NCBI GenBank assembly: GCA_030747575.1
Contig: JASLKI010000259.1
Span: 1 to 25,162, forward strand
DNA length: 25,162 bases
Reading direction: 5' to 3'
Source of the DNA: Verrucomicrobiota bacterium
GTDB lineage: Bacteria > Verrucomicrobiota > Verrucomicrobiia > Limisphaerales > UBA1096
The position numbers were made by a program, and so were the translations under genes. This document shows, in pieces, positions 1 through 6,910 of the stretch. The notes beneath the pieces were generated by a model, which did not search any database, was not told the DNA's origin, and saw nothing but the letters and a program-made list of their open reading frames with translations. Position 1 is the stretch's first letter, and each line of letters starts with the position of its first letter.

Positions 1-1050
1 GAATCCTTTAAGCATTCATCTTACAAACGCTCTGAAACAGAAACAATACTTACAGTTGTTAAATCAAAAGATATTGCAGGCCACGGGGAAGGATGCCCCA
101 GAAAATATGTGACGAACGAAACCATCAAATCATCCCTGCTATTCTTAAATGAAAACAAAACGAACTGGCTTAAGTTAAACAACCTGGAGGATCTTGCCAA
201 TTGGGTTGCTCTCAATCGAACGCTTGTTGATAAAAATCCCGCTGCATTTTGCTCGTTTGAATTAGCTCTGTTGGATTTAATTGGCCGCACAAGTAAAAAG
301 AGCGCTGAAAGTGTTGTCGGACTTAAAGAACTAGATGGCAATTACGGTTATACGGCTGTTTTAGGAATCTTGAACCAAGAACAGTTTAGTTCACAAGTTC
401 AACGCTATTCAAAAATAGGTTTTACTGACTTCAAAATAAAACTATCGGGAGAATTTCAGTTAGACAAAGACAATATAAGCCAATTAAACACAACCATTAC
501 GAATTCCAGAATTCGGCTTGATGCTAACAACCTATGGATGGATTGGAGTTCTGCTGCTGATTATATTAAAAGACTTAAATTTGATTTTCTTGGCGTAGAG
601 GAGCCATTGGCGCATGGTGATTTTAAAGGAATGAAGAAGTTTTCCGGTTCGACTAACATTCCTATAATATTAGATGAAAGCTTTTTGCGTTATGAGCATT
701 TTAGCCAGATTGAATCTAGCCCCAAGAACTGGTTAATTAACCTACGCATTTCAAAAATGGGAGGAATCCTAAGGTCTATCGAAATCGCAAATCAGGCAGA
801 GAACTTAGGTCTCCCTCTGATTATTGGAGCTCAGGTTGGGGAAACCAGTATTCTGTCCAGAGCTGCATTATCAATTGCAAACCATTATCGAGATTTAGTT
901 GCCGGGCAGGAGGGAGCATTCGGAACTTATCTATTAGAGAAGGATATAACTGAAGACCCTATTATGTTTGGAAAAGGTGGAGTACTTGAATCTTCATCAA
1001 TTACCACCAATAGCTACGGATGGGGCATGAATGTCCGAGCGTTAGAATAG
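1..1050 (+). CDS. Enolase-superfamily enzyme (MLE/dipeptide-epimerase-like), 5'-partial
   Basis: The frame is open from base 1, so the N-terminus lies outside the window; an internal GTG at 109 is not the true start, because the codons before it read as a typical capping domain of this family (ETILTVV, then GHGEGCPRKYVT). Family landmarks follow in order: a KxK catalytic lysine region (DFKIKLSG), a first metal ligand (RLDANN), a second (VEEPL), a third (ILDES), and a second catalytic lysine (ISKMGG). This set matches the muconate-lactonizing/dipeptide-epimerase subgroup, which abstracts an alpha proton from carboxylates with Mg2+; it acts in the cytoplasm. The substrate cannot be read from sequence. 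The gene is AT-rich compared with most of the window and is followed 7 bp later by a membrane protein gene, suggesting an operon. O-succinylbenzoate synthase is an alternative but no other menaquinone gene is present. Confidence 0.85.
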   Translation, partial: ESFKHSSYKRSETETILTVVKSKDIAGHGEGCPRKYVTNETIKSSLLFLNENKTNWLKLNNLEDLANWVALNRTLVDKNPAAFCSFELALLDLIGRTSKKSAESVVGLKELDGNYGYTAVLGILNQEQFSSQVQRYSKIGFTDFKIKLSGEFQLDKDNISQLNTTITNSRIRLDANNLWMDWSSAADYIKRLKFDFLGVEEPLAHGDFKGMKKFSGSTNIPIILDESFLRYEHFSQIESSPKNWLINLRISKMGGILRSIEIANQAENLGLPLIIGAQVGETSILSRAALSIANHYRDLVAGQEGAFGTYLLEKDITEDPIMFGKGGVLESSSITTNSYGWGMNVRALE

Positions 1051-1057
1051 CATTATT

Positions 1058-1531
1058 ATGCGGCAACCTAATCCTAAAGAAGATTGTAGGCCGATACTGA
1101 TATGGATCCTGTGGATATGTTTAGTGCTTTTTACCATCAGAGTAACAGGACAGATTTTGGTTGAATTCTTTGAAGCCACATTTCTCCCGCCATCAAAGGA
1201 ATGGTTTTCAGGCATAATCCCTTACCCAATACTTCTCGTCTTCCAAATTGCAATAATTCTACTCATGTCAAAAGTTGCAACTGACCTTACTAAAGGTGCC
1301 GGACGATTTAGCCATTCAAGTCCAGTTACCGCCAAGACCCTGCACATCTTTGGGTCAATATATATGCTTTCTATGATACTCAGATATATTATCCGCATGT
1401 ATATCTATCCCGAAGAAAGATGGACCGGCGGATGCATCCCTATTGTCTTTCATTGTGTTTTAGCAGCTTTCGTCTTGGCTTGGGGGCACTGGAAAAAAGT
1501 ATCGGAAGGATTAGAACCTAAAGAGAAGTAA
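1058..1531 (+). CDS. Small integral membrane protein, four predicted helices
   Basis: A 157-residue protein starting with ATG 7 bp after the enolase-family stop, so the two are probably co-transcribed. Four hydrophobic segments are visible: residues about 12-38, 53-71, 92-113 and 126-142, with a short charged tail (KKVSEGLEPKEK). No catalytic motif and no signal peptide separate from the first helix are visible. I do not recognise a characterised family. The conserved-looking stretch GGCIPIVFH in the last helix resembles small uncharacterised membrane proteins. A role linked to the preceding enzyme is only suggested by position. Base composition is AT-rich like the preceding gene. Confidence 0.75.
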   Translation: MRQPNPKEDCRPILIWILWICLVLFTIRVTGQILVEFFEATFLPPSKEWFSGIIPYPILLVFQIAIILLMSKVATDLTKGAGRFSHSSPVTAKTLHIFGSIYMLSMILRYIIRMYIYPEERWTGGCIPIVFHCVLAAFVLAWGHWKKVSEGLEPKEK

Positions 1532-1700
1532 ACGACACTTTTGAGCGTACTGGTCGATGTCAATTAAACTGGATCAGCTTGATAACTCGATCAACGCGTA
1601 AAAGGAGCTCAAGAAGCCGGGTTAATGACTCCTTTCGGCCTAATTCATTGCCGGTTTAATGAAACCCCATAATTAATAATGGAAAAACCCTGTCCAACGC

Positions 1701-2129
1701 TTACCCGCCAGCGAACACCGGCTTGAAGCCCGCCTCGATCAGGATGCGCTTCACTTCTTCTCGCTTGTCGCCCTGGATTTCGATGCAGCCCTCTTTTACC
1801 GTCCCACCGACGCTGCAGGCTTTTTGCATCTTTCTAGCGAGTTCTTTTTTCTCTGGCAGGCCAATACCAGGGAAATTGCTCACGACCGTTACGGCCTTGC
1901 CTCCGCGATGCGCAGTCTGGCGGATAATGTCCACGCGTCCTCGATTCGTGTTCTTCTTCCCGCGCTTAGAGGTTTTCTCCGGTGCCCCGGCAGGCGCCGC
2001 GGAAGACGCCACTTTTGAAGAATCCTCCGGCCCGGCGGGTAATCCCCTCAACCCCTCCAGCGCGCCAAATGGATTCTGCGTTAGACTCTCGCCCCCTTCC
2101 GTTGATATGCGTTGCTTCTTTCGGCTCAT
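1701..2129 (-). CDS. SUI1/eIF1-family translation factor (YciH-like)
   Basis: A 142-residue protein with a low-complexity N-terminal half (Ala, Pro, Gly, Lys rich, about 1-65) and a C-terminal SUI1 domain. The domain signature is visible: GRVDIIRQTAHRGGKAVTVV, then FPG, GTVKEGCIEIQGD and the closing KRILIEAGFKPVFAGG. Bacterial members (YciH) are related to eIF1 and are thought to affect start-site fidelity on the 30S subunit; this is family knowledge, not tested here. The ATG at 2129 gives an N-terminus of usual length for the family. It stands alone, convergent with the upstream + strand pair and divergent from the ankyrin gene. Confidence 0.88.
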   Translation of the reverse strand: MSRKKQRISTEGGESLTQNPFGALEGLRGLPAGPEDSSKVASSAAPAGAPEKTSKRGKKNTNRGRVDIIRQTAHRGGKAVTVVSNFPGIGLPEKKELARKMQKACSVGGTVKEGCIEIQGDKREEVKRILIEAGFKPVFAGG

Positions 2130-2434
2130 CTTTCTTACTCACAGGAAAGCCTAGAACGTAGTTGCCAGCATTCTAAAAATCAACCTGATTAACAGTTACC
2201 GGGTTTCCTGAGAGGCCTTGTGGCTAGGGTAAGTTTGAGTTTTGACCGCCGTCACATCGCTCTAGCCTGCCCATGCCGTTGTTGAGGTGGGTGGAGGCGA
2301 AGAGGTGAAAACGTGAAGACCCAGATCAGCGGCGATGCGCTTGAGACGCACAAACTGCAATACTTGAATGGTTTTCGTGACAACTGTTAAAACGACTTGA
2401 AAACTGTACTCTTTGCGATGACGGTCGGCTCACC
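2130..2434. other. Intergenic stretch, no gene seen
   Basis: About 305 bp between the divergent SUI1-like gene and the ankyrin lipoprotein gene. It must hold promoters for both, but I see no convincing -35/-10 pair, RNA gene or repeat. The last part (about 2385-2434) is the leader of the ankyrin gene and recurs in degraded form at 3460-3508. Confidence 0.5.
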
Positions 2435-3436
2435 ATGAAACCACAACTCATCGCAATCGTCGCAGCCGTGGTGCTGGTGGGGTGCGGTGAGCCGCAACAG
2501 CCGGCTCCTGCACCTGAAGAGAAACCTGCAAAACCAGAACCGCCGACAGCAAAAGCACCGGACATTTCAATAAATGATGCTGCCAAGGCTGGAAATATAG
2601 AAGTCGTAAAAGAGCACTTGGCTGCTGGCGTTGATGTGAATACGAAGGGTGTAGGAGGGATGACTCCCCTGCATCGTGCAGCTCGTGACGGACACAAGGA
2701 AACCGTCGAATTCCTGATTGCAAATAGTGCGGATGTCAACGCAAAGGATAAAATGGGAAGGGTTCCTTTGCATCGTGCAGCTCGTCAAGGGCACAAGGAG
2801 GTCGCCGAGATTCTGATTAATAAAGATGCAGATGTAAACGTGAAGAGTGAATCTGGCTTATTTAAAGGCCAAACACCATTAGATGAGGCCATCAAGAGCA
2901 AGCACACCGAATTAGCCGATCTTCTGCGCAAACACGGTGGCAAATACGGTTCAATTACGGTTGCTGCTAAAGTAGGAGACGTTGAAGCTTTGACAGAGTT
3001 CTTGGCTGCTGGCGTCGATGCAAGTGCGATTGGCCCTTTGTCAGCAGCGGCTTCCGGAGGTCACAAAAGATTCGTAGAACTACTAATCGCCAACGGTGCA
3101 GATGTAACTGCCAAGAATGAATATGGACGCACTCCTTTGCATAATGCTGCAACCATGGAAATAGCTGAATTGCTGATCGCAAATGGAGCTGACATAAATG
3201 CGAAGATTAATAACGGATCGTCACCTTTGCTTGCTGCGGCCATGAAAGGACACAAGGAAGTCGCTGAATTACTCATCTCAAAGGGTGCGGATGTGAATGC
3301 GAAGAGTGAATCTGTTATCGGAGAAGACAAGACAGCGTTAGATTGGGCAGTTGATCAAGATCATACGAGAATCGCCGACCTGCTCCGCAAACACGGCGGC
3401 AAGACGGGTGCAGAATTGAAAGCTACCGGCAACTAA
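2435..3436 (+). CDS. Ankyrin-repeat lipoprotein
   Basis: A 333-residue exported protein. The N-terminus is a lipoprotein signal peptide with lipobox LVGC (Cys17), then a Pro/Ala/Glu-rich linker to about residue 42. The rest is ankyrin repeats with the usual signs: TPLHRAARDGHKE, ELLIANGADV, NAKDKMGRVPLHRAA. The repeats fall into two blocks, each ending in the same sequence LLRKHGGK (about residues 163-170 and 317-324), so the protein arose by internal duplication. Ankyrin repeats bind protein partners; the partner here is unknown. A lipid-anchored envelope location is inferred from the lipobox. Decayed copies of its 5' leader and of both ends occur downstream, showing this gene was once part of a tandem family. 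Confidence 0.88.
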   Translation: MKPQLIAIVAAVVLVGCGEPQQPAPAPEEKPAKPEPPTAKAPDISINDAAKAGNIEVVKEHLAAGVDVNTKGVGGMTPLHRAARDGHKETVEFLIANSADVNAKDKMGRVPLHRAARQGHKEVAEILINKDADVNVKSESGLFKGQTPLDEAIKSKHTELADLLRKHGGKYGSITVAAKVGDVEALTEFLAAGVDASAIGPLSAAASGGHKRFVELLIANGADVTAKNEYGRTPLHNAATMEIAELLIANGADINAKINNGSSPLLAAAMKGHKEVAELLISKGADVNAKSESVIGEDKTALDWAVDQDHTRIADLLRKHGGKTGAELKATGN

Positions 3437-3459
3437 ACCAACACGCCTCTGGGGCAGCA

Positions 3460-3562
3460 GTTAAGATGGCTTGAAAACTGCGCTCATCGGGTTGAGGGTT
3501 CTCTCGCTATGAAAAACAATACTCGCCTCAATCGTCACAGCTGTGCTTTTGGTGGGTGCAAG
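3460..3562 (+). pseudogene. Decayed 5' end of an ankyrin-lipoprotein paralogue
   Basis: This stretch aligns by eye with 2385-2488, the leader and signal-peptide region of the intact ankyrin lipoprotein. The shared pieces are CTTGAAAACTG, the ATG at 3509, AATCGTCAC versus AATCGTCGC, and GTGCTTTTGGTGGG before the lipobox cysteine. One extra base near the start codon breaks the frame relative to the parent, and no ankyrin repeats follow. It is best read as a remnant of a tandem copy. Confidence 0.65.
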
Positions 3563-3605
3563 GAAGCTATCTGATTGATCGTTCTACACTAGGAGGCAAC
3601 CTTCG

Positions 3606-5507
3606 ATGAAAAAAATAATTGCTTACCTGTCGGGAGTAGCAGTCGCTCTGCTCGGTAACATTTGGGCTTACGCAGGATCAGAAACCCTCCTGGAAGGCTT
3701 CGAAGACAATATTAACAACGTCACACCCGCCACAGACGGCGGTTCACGCGGAGCTAACGGAAATGTTAAATTGACTCACTTCATCAGTACAGATGCTGAG
3801 GAGACTTGGGTCACGCAGGGCAAAAGAGCGTTGCAAATCGAGTTGTTGAATAATCAGAAATGGTGGTCGGTTGATTTTCTTGTTTACCTTGACCAGGAAG
3901 CTGCGGCAGAACTGGAGGCAGCATGGAATGGGGACCCAGAATCAGGCTTAAAACCTGAAGCTCGTTACGTGCTTAAATATGACCTCACGTTCCCAGAAAC
4001 CGGAGTGGTCAACTGGATGAATCAAGCAGTTAACAACGATTGGGAAGCCGCGCGCGAATGGAATACCTCCGGAAACAACAATACTCCAGTCACAGTTGAA
4101 ATCCCGCTCGACCTGGTAGGAACTAACCTCAAGATTAACGATGATGGCACCGTCACCCTCCGTTTCATCGACAATGCAGACTGGCCAGACGGGAACACCC
4201 CTAAATTCTTCATCGACAACATTCGACTAGTAGACCAATGGGCTGCGGATAAACCCCCCACAACCACGGTAATCGAATCTTTTGAGGACAATATAGATAC
4301 TGTTACAACCCAAGGTGGACGTGTTACTGTAGCACATTATAAGGGTGCCGACAGCGAGGATTCCAACGTCACCCATGGTTCAAAGAGCCTCAAGGTAGTC
4401 CTAGCTCAACCTGAAGGATACGGCACCGATTGGCACTTAGATCTCGGTAATTCCGAAACCCTCAAGGAACTACTTCAACTTCCTTTGCAAGAGCGCTGGC
4501 GCTATATACTTCGTTTTGACACGGTTTTTGAGGAGCGACCACCCGAGGGCTGGGGTGGCGGCGACTGGGGCTACAAGTTCTCAACTTCTTTCTCGGTGGC
4601 GGATACCGCGCGCACCCCTAGTGATCATTCCACTTATTCACTCAATCTTGCCTTGGCTAATCTTGATCCTGATTCACCTCGTATTACATTTTATGGCAAT
4701 GGTGGTTACAGCGGCGAGGTGGTCGCTTACTTCGACAACTTCCGCATTCTTGACACCGTCCAAGCGCCGGACATCGTTATTCATTCCAGTAGAATTAACG
4801 AGGCAGGATTCAGCTTTGACTGGAATTCAACCGTTGGGAGTATCTATCAGATTGATCGCATGGAAAATCTGGATTCTGCATGGGAAGTTATCGTCGAAAA
4901 CTATCCCGACGGAGGAGCCTCAGGTGAACAAACCACTTTCGCTGATGAAGATCTTTTAGGGACCGCTTTTTATCGCGTGGCTAAAACACCAGCACCGCCT
5001 CTATTCTTCGATGACTTCGAGTCGGGAGCACCGGGTTGGACTATTTCCGATCTGGGCGAGAGCGGCACCGAGTGGGAACTTGGCAAACCTGCCAACGGCC
5101 CGGGCGAAGCCCACAGTCCAACCCGCGCCTACGGGACCGGCTTGGCCAAGGATTACGACGACTATACTGACGTTTATCTGGTCTCCCCAGTAATTGATCT
5201 GACCGGCCTGGACAATGCACGCCTTGAGTTCTGGAGTTATCGTGACTGTGAGCCGATGCTTGAGGGTGAACTCATGGACTGGTGCCAGATAATGATCCTG
5301 GATGAGGATGGCGAATATTTGGTCGATGATCCCATCTGGCTTCGTGGCGGGGAGGCCACGCAATGGCGACCCGAGAAAGGCAAAATTCCAGCTAAGGCGC
5401 TTGGGCAGAAGATAAGGCTTGAATTCAACTTCTCAAGCGACGGCGGGCAGGATAACGGCCCGCAAGCTGGGTGGTTCATCGACGACGTGACCATTACAAC
5501 TAAGTAG
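3606..5507 (+). CDS. Secreted multi-domain protein with duplicated beta-sandwich module and MAM-like C-terminus
   Basis: A 633-residue exported protein with a signal peptide (positively charged MKKII, hydrophobic core, AYAG cleavage region near residue 24). The start is supported by a strong AGGAGG at 3591-3596, nine bases before the ATG. Two related modules follow, about 29-213 and 223-387: each opens with a xxEGFEDNI / ESFEDNI motif and closes with FFIDNIRLVD / YFDNFRILD, typical of carbohydrate-binding-like beta-sandwich domains. A short linker module (about 392-460, with FSFDWNSTVGSIYQIDR and TAFYRVAK) is of a kind common in Verrucomicrobial secreted proteins. The C-terminal region (about 463-633, FFDDFESGAPGWT ... 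AGWFIDDVTI) resembles MAM/immune-inhibitor-A-type adhesive domains. No catalytic domain is recognised. An adhesive or glycan-binding role is inferred. Confidence 0.8.
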   Translation: MKKIIAYLSGVAVALLGNIWAYAGSETLLEGFEDNINNVTPATDGGSRGANGNVKLTHFISTDAEETWVTQGKRALQIELLNNQKWWSVDFLVYLDQEAAAELEAAWNGDPESGLKPEARYVLKYDLTFPETGVVNWMNQAVNNDWEAAREWNTSGNNNTPVTVEIPLDLVGTNLKINDDGTVTLRFIDNADWPDGNTPKFFIDNIRLVDQWAADKPPTTTVIESFEDNIDTVTTQGGRVTVAHYKGADSEDSNVTHGSKSLKVVLAQPEGYGTDWHLDLGNSETLKELLQLPLQERWRYILRFDTVFEERPPEGWGGGDWGYKFSTSFSVADTARTPSDHSTYSLNLALANLDPDSPRITFYGNGGYSGEVVAYFDNFRILDTVQAPDIVIHSSRINEAGFSFDWNSTVGSIYQIDRMENLDSAWEVIVENYPDGGASGEQTTFADEDLLGTAFYRVAKTPAPPLFFDDFESGAPGWTISDLGESGTEWELGKPANGPGEAHSPTRAYGTGLAKDYDDYTDVYLVSPVIDLTGLDNARLEFWSYRDCEPMLEGELMDWCQIMILDEDGEYLVDDPIWLRGGEATQWRPEKGKIPAKALGQKIRLEFNFSSDGGQDNGPQAGWFIDDVTITTK

Positions 5508-5599
5508 TAGTCACCTTCCAGATCACGCACGCGGATCAATGCCTAGACCGCATAAAGTAATCGGGCATGTGTATTTCCTGCAATCTTGATACCTCCCCT

Positions 5600-5699
5600 G
5601 AAAACGCGGCGGCAAGACGAGTAAAGAATTGAAAGCTGAAGACAAATGGAGCACATACTAATCACAACAATCGCAGCCGTGCTTCTGGTGGGGTAAGGG
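5600..5699 (+). pseudogene. Decayed 3' and 5' ends of ankyrin-lipoprotein copies
   Basis: Two fragments lie side by side. At 5600-5640 the sequence (CGGCGGCAAGACGAG, AGAATTGAAAGCT) matches the 3' end of the intact ankyrin gene (HGGKTGAELKA). At 5646-5696 an ATG opens a signal peptide MEHILITTIAAVLLVG that matches the intact one, but the lipobox cysteine codon is replaced by TAA, ending the frame after 16 codons. So one copy lost everything but its tail and the next lost everything after its signal peptide. The retron-like unit begins about 95 bp further on. Confidence 0.7.
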
Positions 5700-5794
5700 A
5701 ATCCAGATGGTGCGCATTTTTCATTGTAGATTTTCAGGGTAATGGTCGACACACCACGCTGGGAACAGCGGCGAAGTATTGCGTAAAAAATATT

Positions 5795-5992
5795 AAACCG
5801 CAGGACATCACCCGGAGGTACGGGCCAAATCGAACATTCCGGTGCGCGCACCGGCATGTTCGAAACTGGTCCCGTATCGTAGGCTAATTAACATTTGAAC
5901 CAAGGCGAAACACCTTAGCTGCACCTAAACACAGGCACCTTCCAGTCGAACGGAATGTCCGCGCGAACCGTGTCGCTGATATCCTGCGGTTT
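5795..5992 (-). ncRNA. Retron-type msr-msd non-coding RNA
   Basis: Read on the - strand, 16 bases at 5992-5977 (a1) pair with 5810-5795 (a2), with one G-U. The base right after a1 is G5976 in the context ATCAGCGAC, like the AGC context of the branching guanosine in known retrons. Three msr hairpins follow: 5966-5946 (loop CAU), 5938-5921 (loop GUGUUU) and 5918-5900 (eight pairs, loop UUU). Then comes the long msd hairpin 5876-5819. Six stem positions are G-U on the - strand but C-A on the + strand (5981/5806, 5962/5950, 5937/5922, 5936/5923, 5917/5901, 5912/5906), which supports transcription from the - strand. The RNA starts 41 nt after the RT stop codon, so it is probably the 3' end of the same transcript. 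A U-rich run (5790-5785) follows a2. The predicted cDNA would start near 5811 and read the + strand sequence through the hairpin. Confidence 0.85.
5819..5876 (-). repeat. msd long hairpin
   Basis: A 58-nt inverted repeat with 29-nt arms. The inner 16 bases at 5839-5854 are a perfect palindrome. One mismatch (5838/5855) and one internal loop (5828-5829 opposite 5864-5866, plus bulge 5870) interrupt the outer stem, which closes with six further pairs. It is the most prominent hairpin in the window and has the size expected for the reverse-transcribed part of a retron RNA. Confidence 0.85.
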
Positions 5993-6033
5993 CGAAATAG
6001 CTAATAGACACAGGTTCAAGTTGTCAACCTCAA

Positions 6034-6894
6034 TCAGGCCTGTGCTTTCTTGAATTTGTCCAACCCCATGTGAAAGGCGGCAAAGCCGTTGAGCTTAAAC
6101 GGGCAATGAGGCTCTGCCGCTTCCACTCCTTGCGTACTGATGCGGTGTAATGTCGCTCGCCAGTTCTTCCTCTTTTCCCTGGGAAGATTCAGGCCGTGGT
6201 TAACCACTAAACCTGTAACCTTTTGCCTATGATGCTGTCTCATCACCCGGGTCTTTTTTGTGGCAATGCAAAATCCATTACGCAAAGCGATTTCGCTGAC
6301 GGTATCAATTAGCATACCCGTAGAATCATCCCCAGAAAAAGCCAAGTCATCTGCGTACCGTGAATAAGCCCATCGGCCTCCGATCGAACTCGCGATTGTC
6401 TCATCAATGGCGGAAAACACCAGATTCGCCAGGTGAGGACTTGTTGGTGCGCCTTGGGGAAGTCGGCCATTTCGAGTGACCAACTGCATCGCGAGTTCCA
6501 GTTCCGATTCGTCGGGGAAAAACCTGCGCAAAATAGGATGGATTTTCTGCAAATTGACCGAAGGGAAAAAATCCTTGATGTCCATCGTAACAACCACGTT
6601 TTTGCGCGTGTGAAGCACCGCATGACTAAAGATCGATCGGCCCGGACAAAACCCGTGACTCCAAGTTGAAGAATGCACATGGGAAAACACCGAATCCAGA
6701 AGGGATCTTTGGATGCGTTTGAGGATGGTTTTCGGCGCCTCGATCAACCGCTTCTTTCTCCCCTGTCGCTGAACGTAAACGCGATAGTTTCGCGTTTTCG
6801 GATTAGATACCATCCGAATCGCACAGGCGCTTACCCCCAGACGCTGCGCCATTTCTTCAACAGCCTGATCGCTGACGGTAGATTGCATTGGCAC
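6034..6894 (-). CDS. Retron-type reverse transcriptase
   Basis: A 286-residue protein, the compact size of retron RTs with no maturase or endonuclease domain. RT blocks in order: RLIEAPKTILKRIQRSLL (49-66), HGFCPGRSIFSHAVLH (80-95), the first catalytic Asp in TMDIKDFFPS (103-112, Asp105), LPQGAPTSPHLANLVF (145-160), YADD (180-183), and KVTGLVVN (225-232). The VTG motif and the HAVLH (usual retron form NAxxH) are retron hallmarks. It should copy the msd part of the adjacent RNA, priming from a 2'-OH of a guanosine in msr. The start is GTG at 6894 (an ATG lies two codons later); an AGGTG about 13 bases upstream overlaps the stop of the preceding gene, so translation is likely coupled. Group II intron and DGR RTs were considered and do not fit. 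Confidence 0.92.
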   Translation of the reverse strand: MPMQSTVSDQAVEEMAQRLGVSACAIRMVSNPKTRNYRVYVQRQGRKKRLIEAPKTILKRIQRSLLDSVFSHVHSSTWSHGFCPGRSIFSHAVLHTRKNVVVTMDIKDFFPSVNLQKIHPILRRFFPDESELELAMQLVTRNGRLPQGAPTSPHLANLVFSAIDETIASSIGGRWAYSRYADDLAFSGDDSTGMLIDTVSEIALRNGFCIATKKTRVMRQHHRQKVTGLVVNHGLNLPREKRKNWRATLHRISTQGVEAAEPHCPFKLNGFAAFHMGLDKFKKAQA

Positions 6895-6910
6895 TTGTTT
6901 AAAGTAACAC

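Noticed and set aside
1723..2154. + strand frame opposite the SUI1-like gene
   Set aside because: The opposite strand carries an unmistakable SUI1 domain.
5543..5857. Open frame on the - strand through the msd hairpin
   Set aside because: It covers the a2 and msd region and decayed ankyrin fragments, has no family likeness, and the RNA structure explains the sequence.
5795..5992. msr-msd RNA read from the + strand
   Set aside because: Six stem positions become C-A mismatches and no AGC branch context follows the 5' arm on that strand.
6034..6894. Group II intron maturase or diversity-generating retroelement RT
   Set aside because: The protein lacks maturase and endonuclease domains, has the retron VTG motif, and no template/variable repeat pair or intron domain V is visible.
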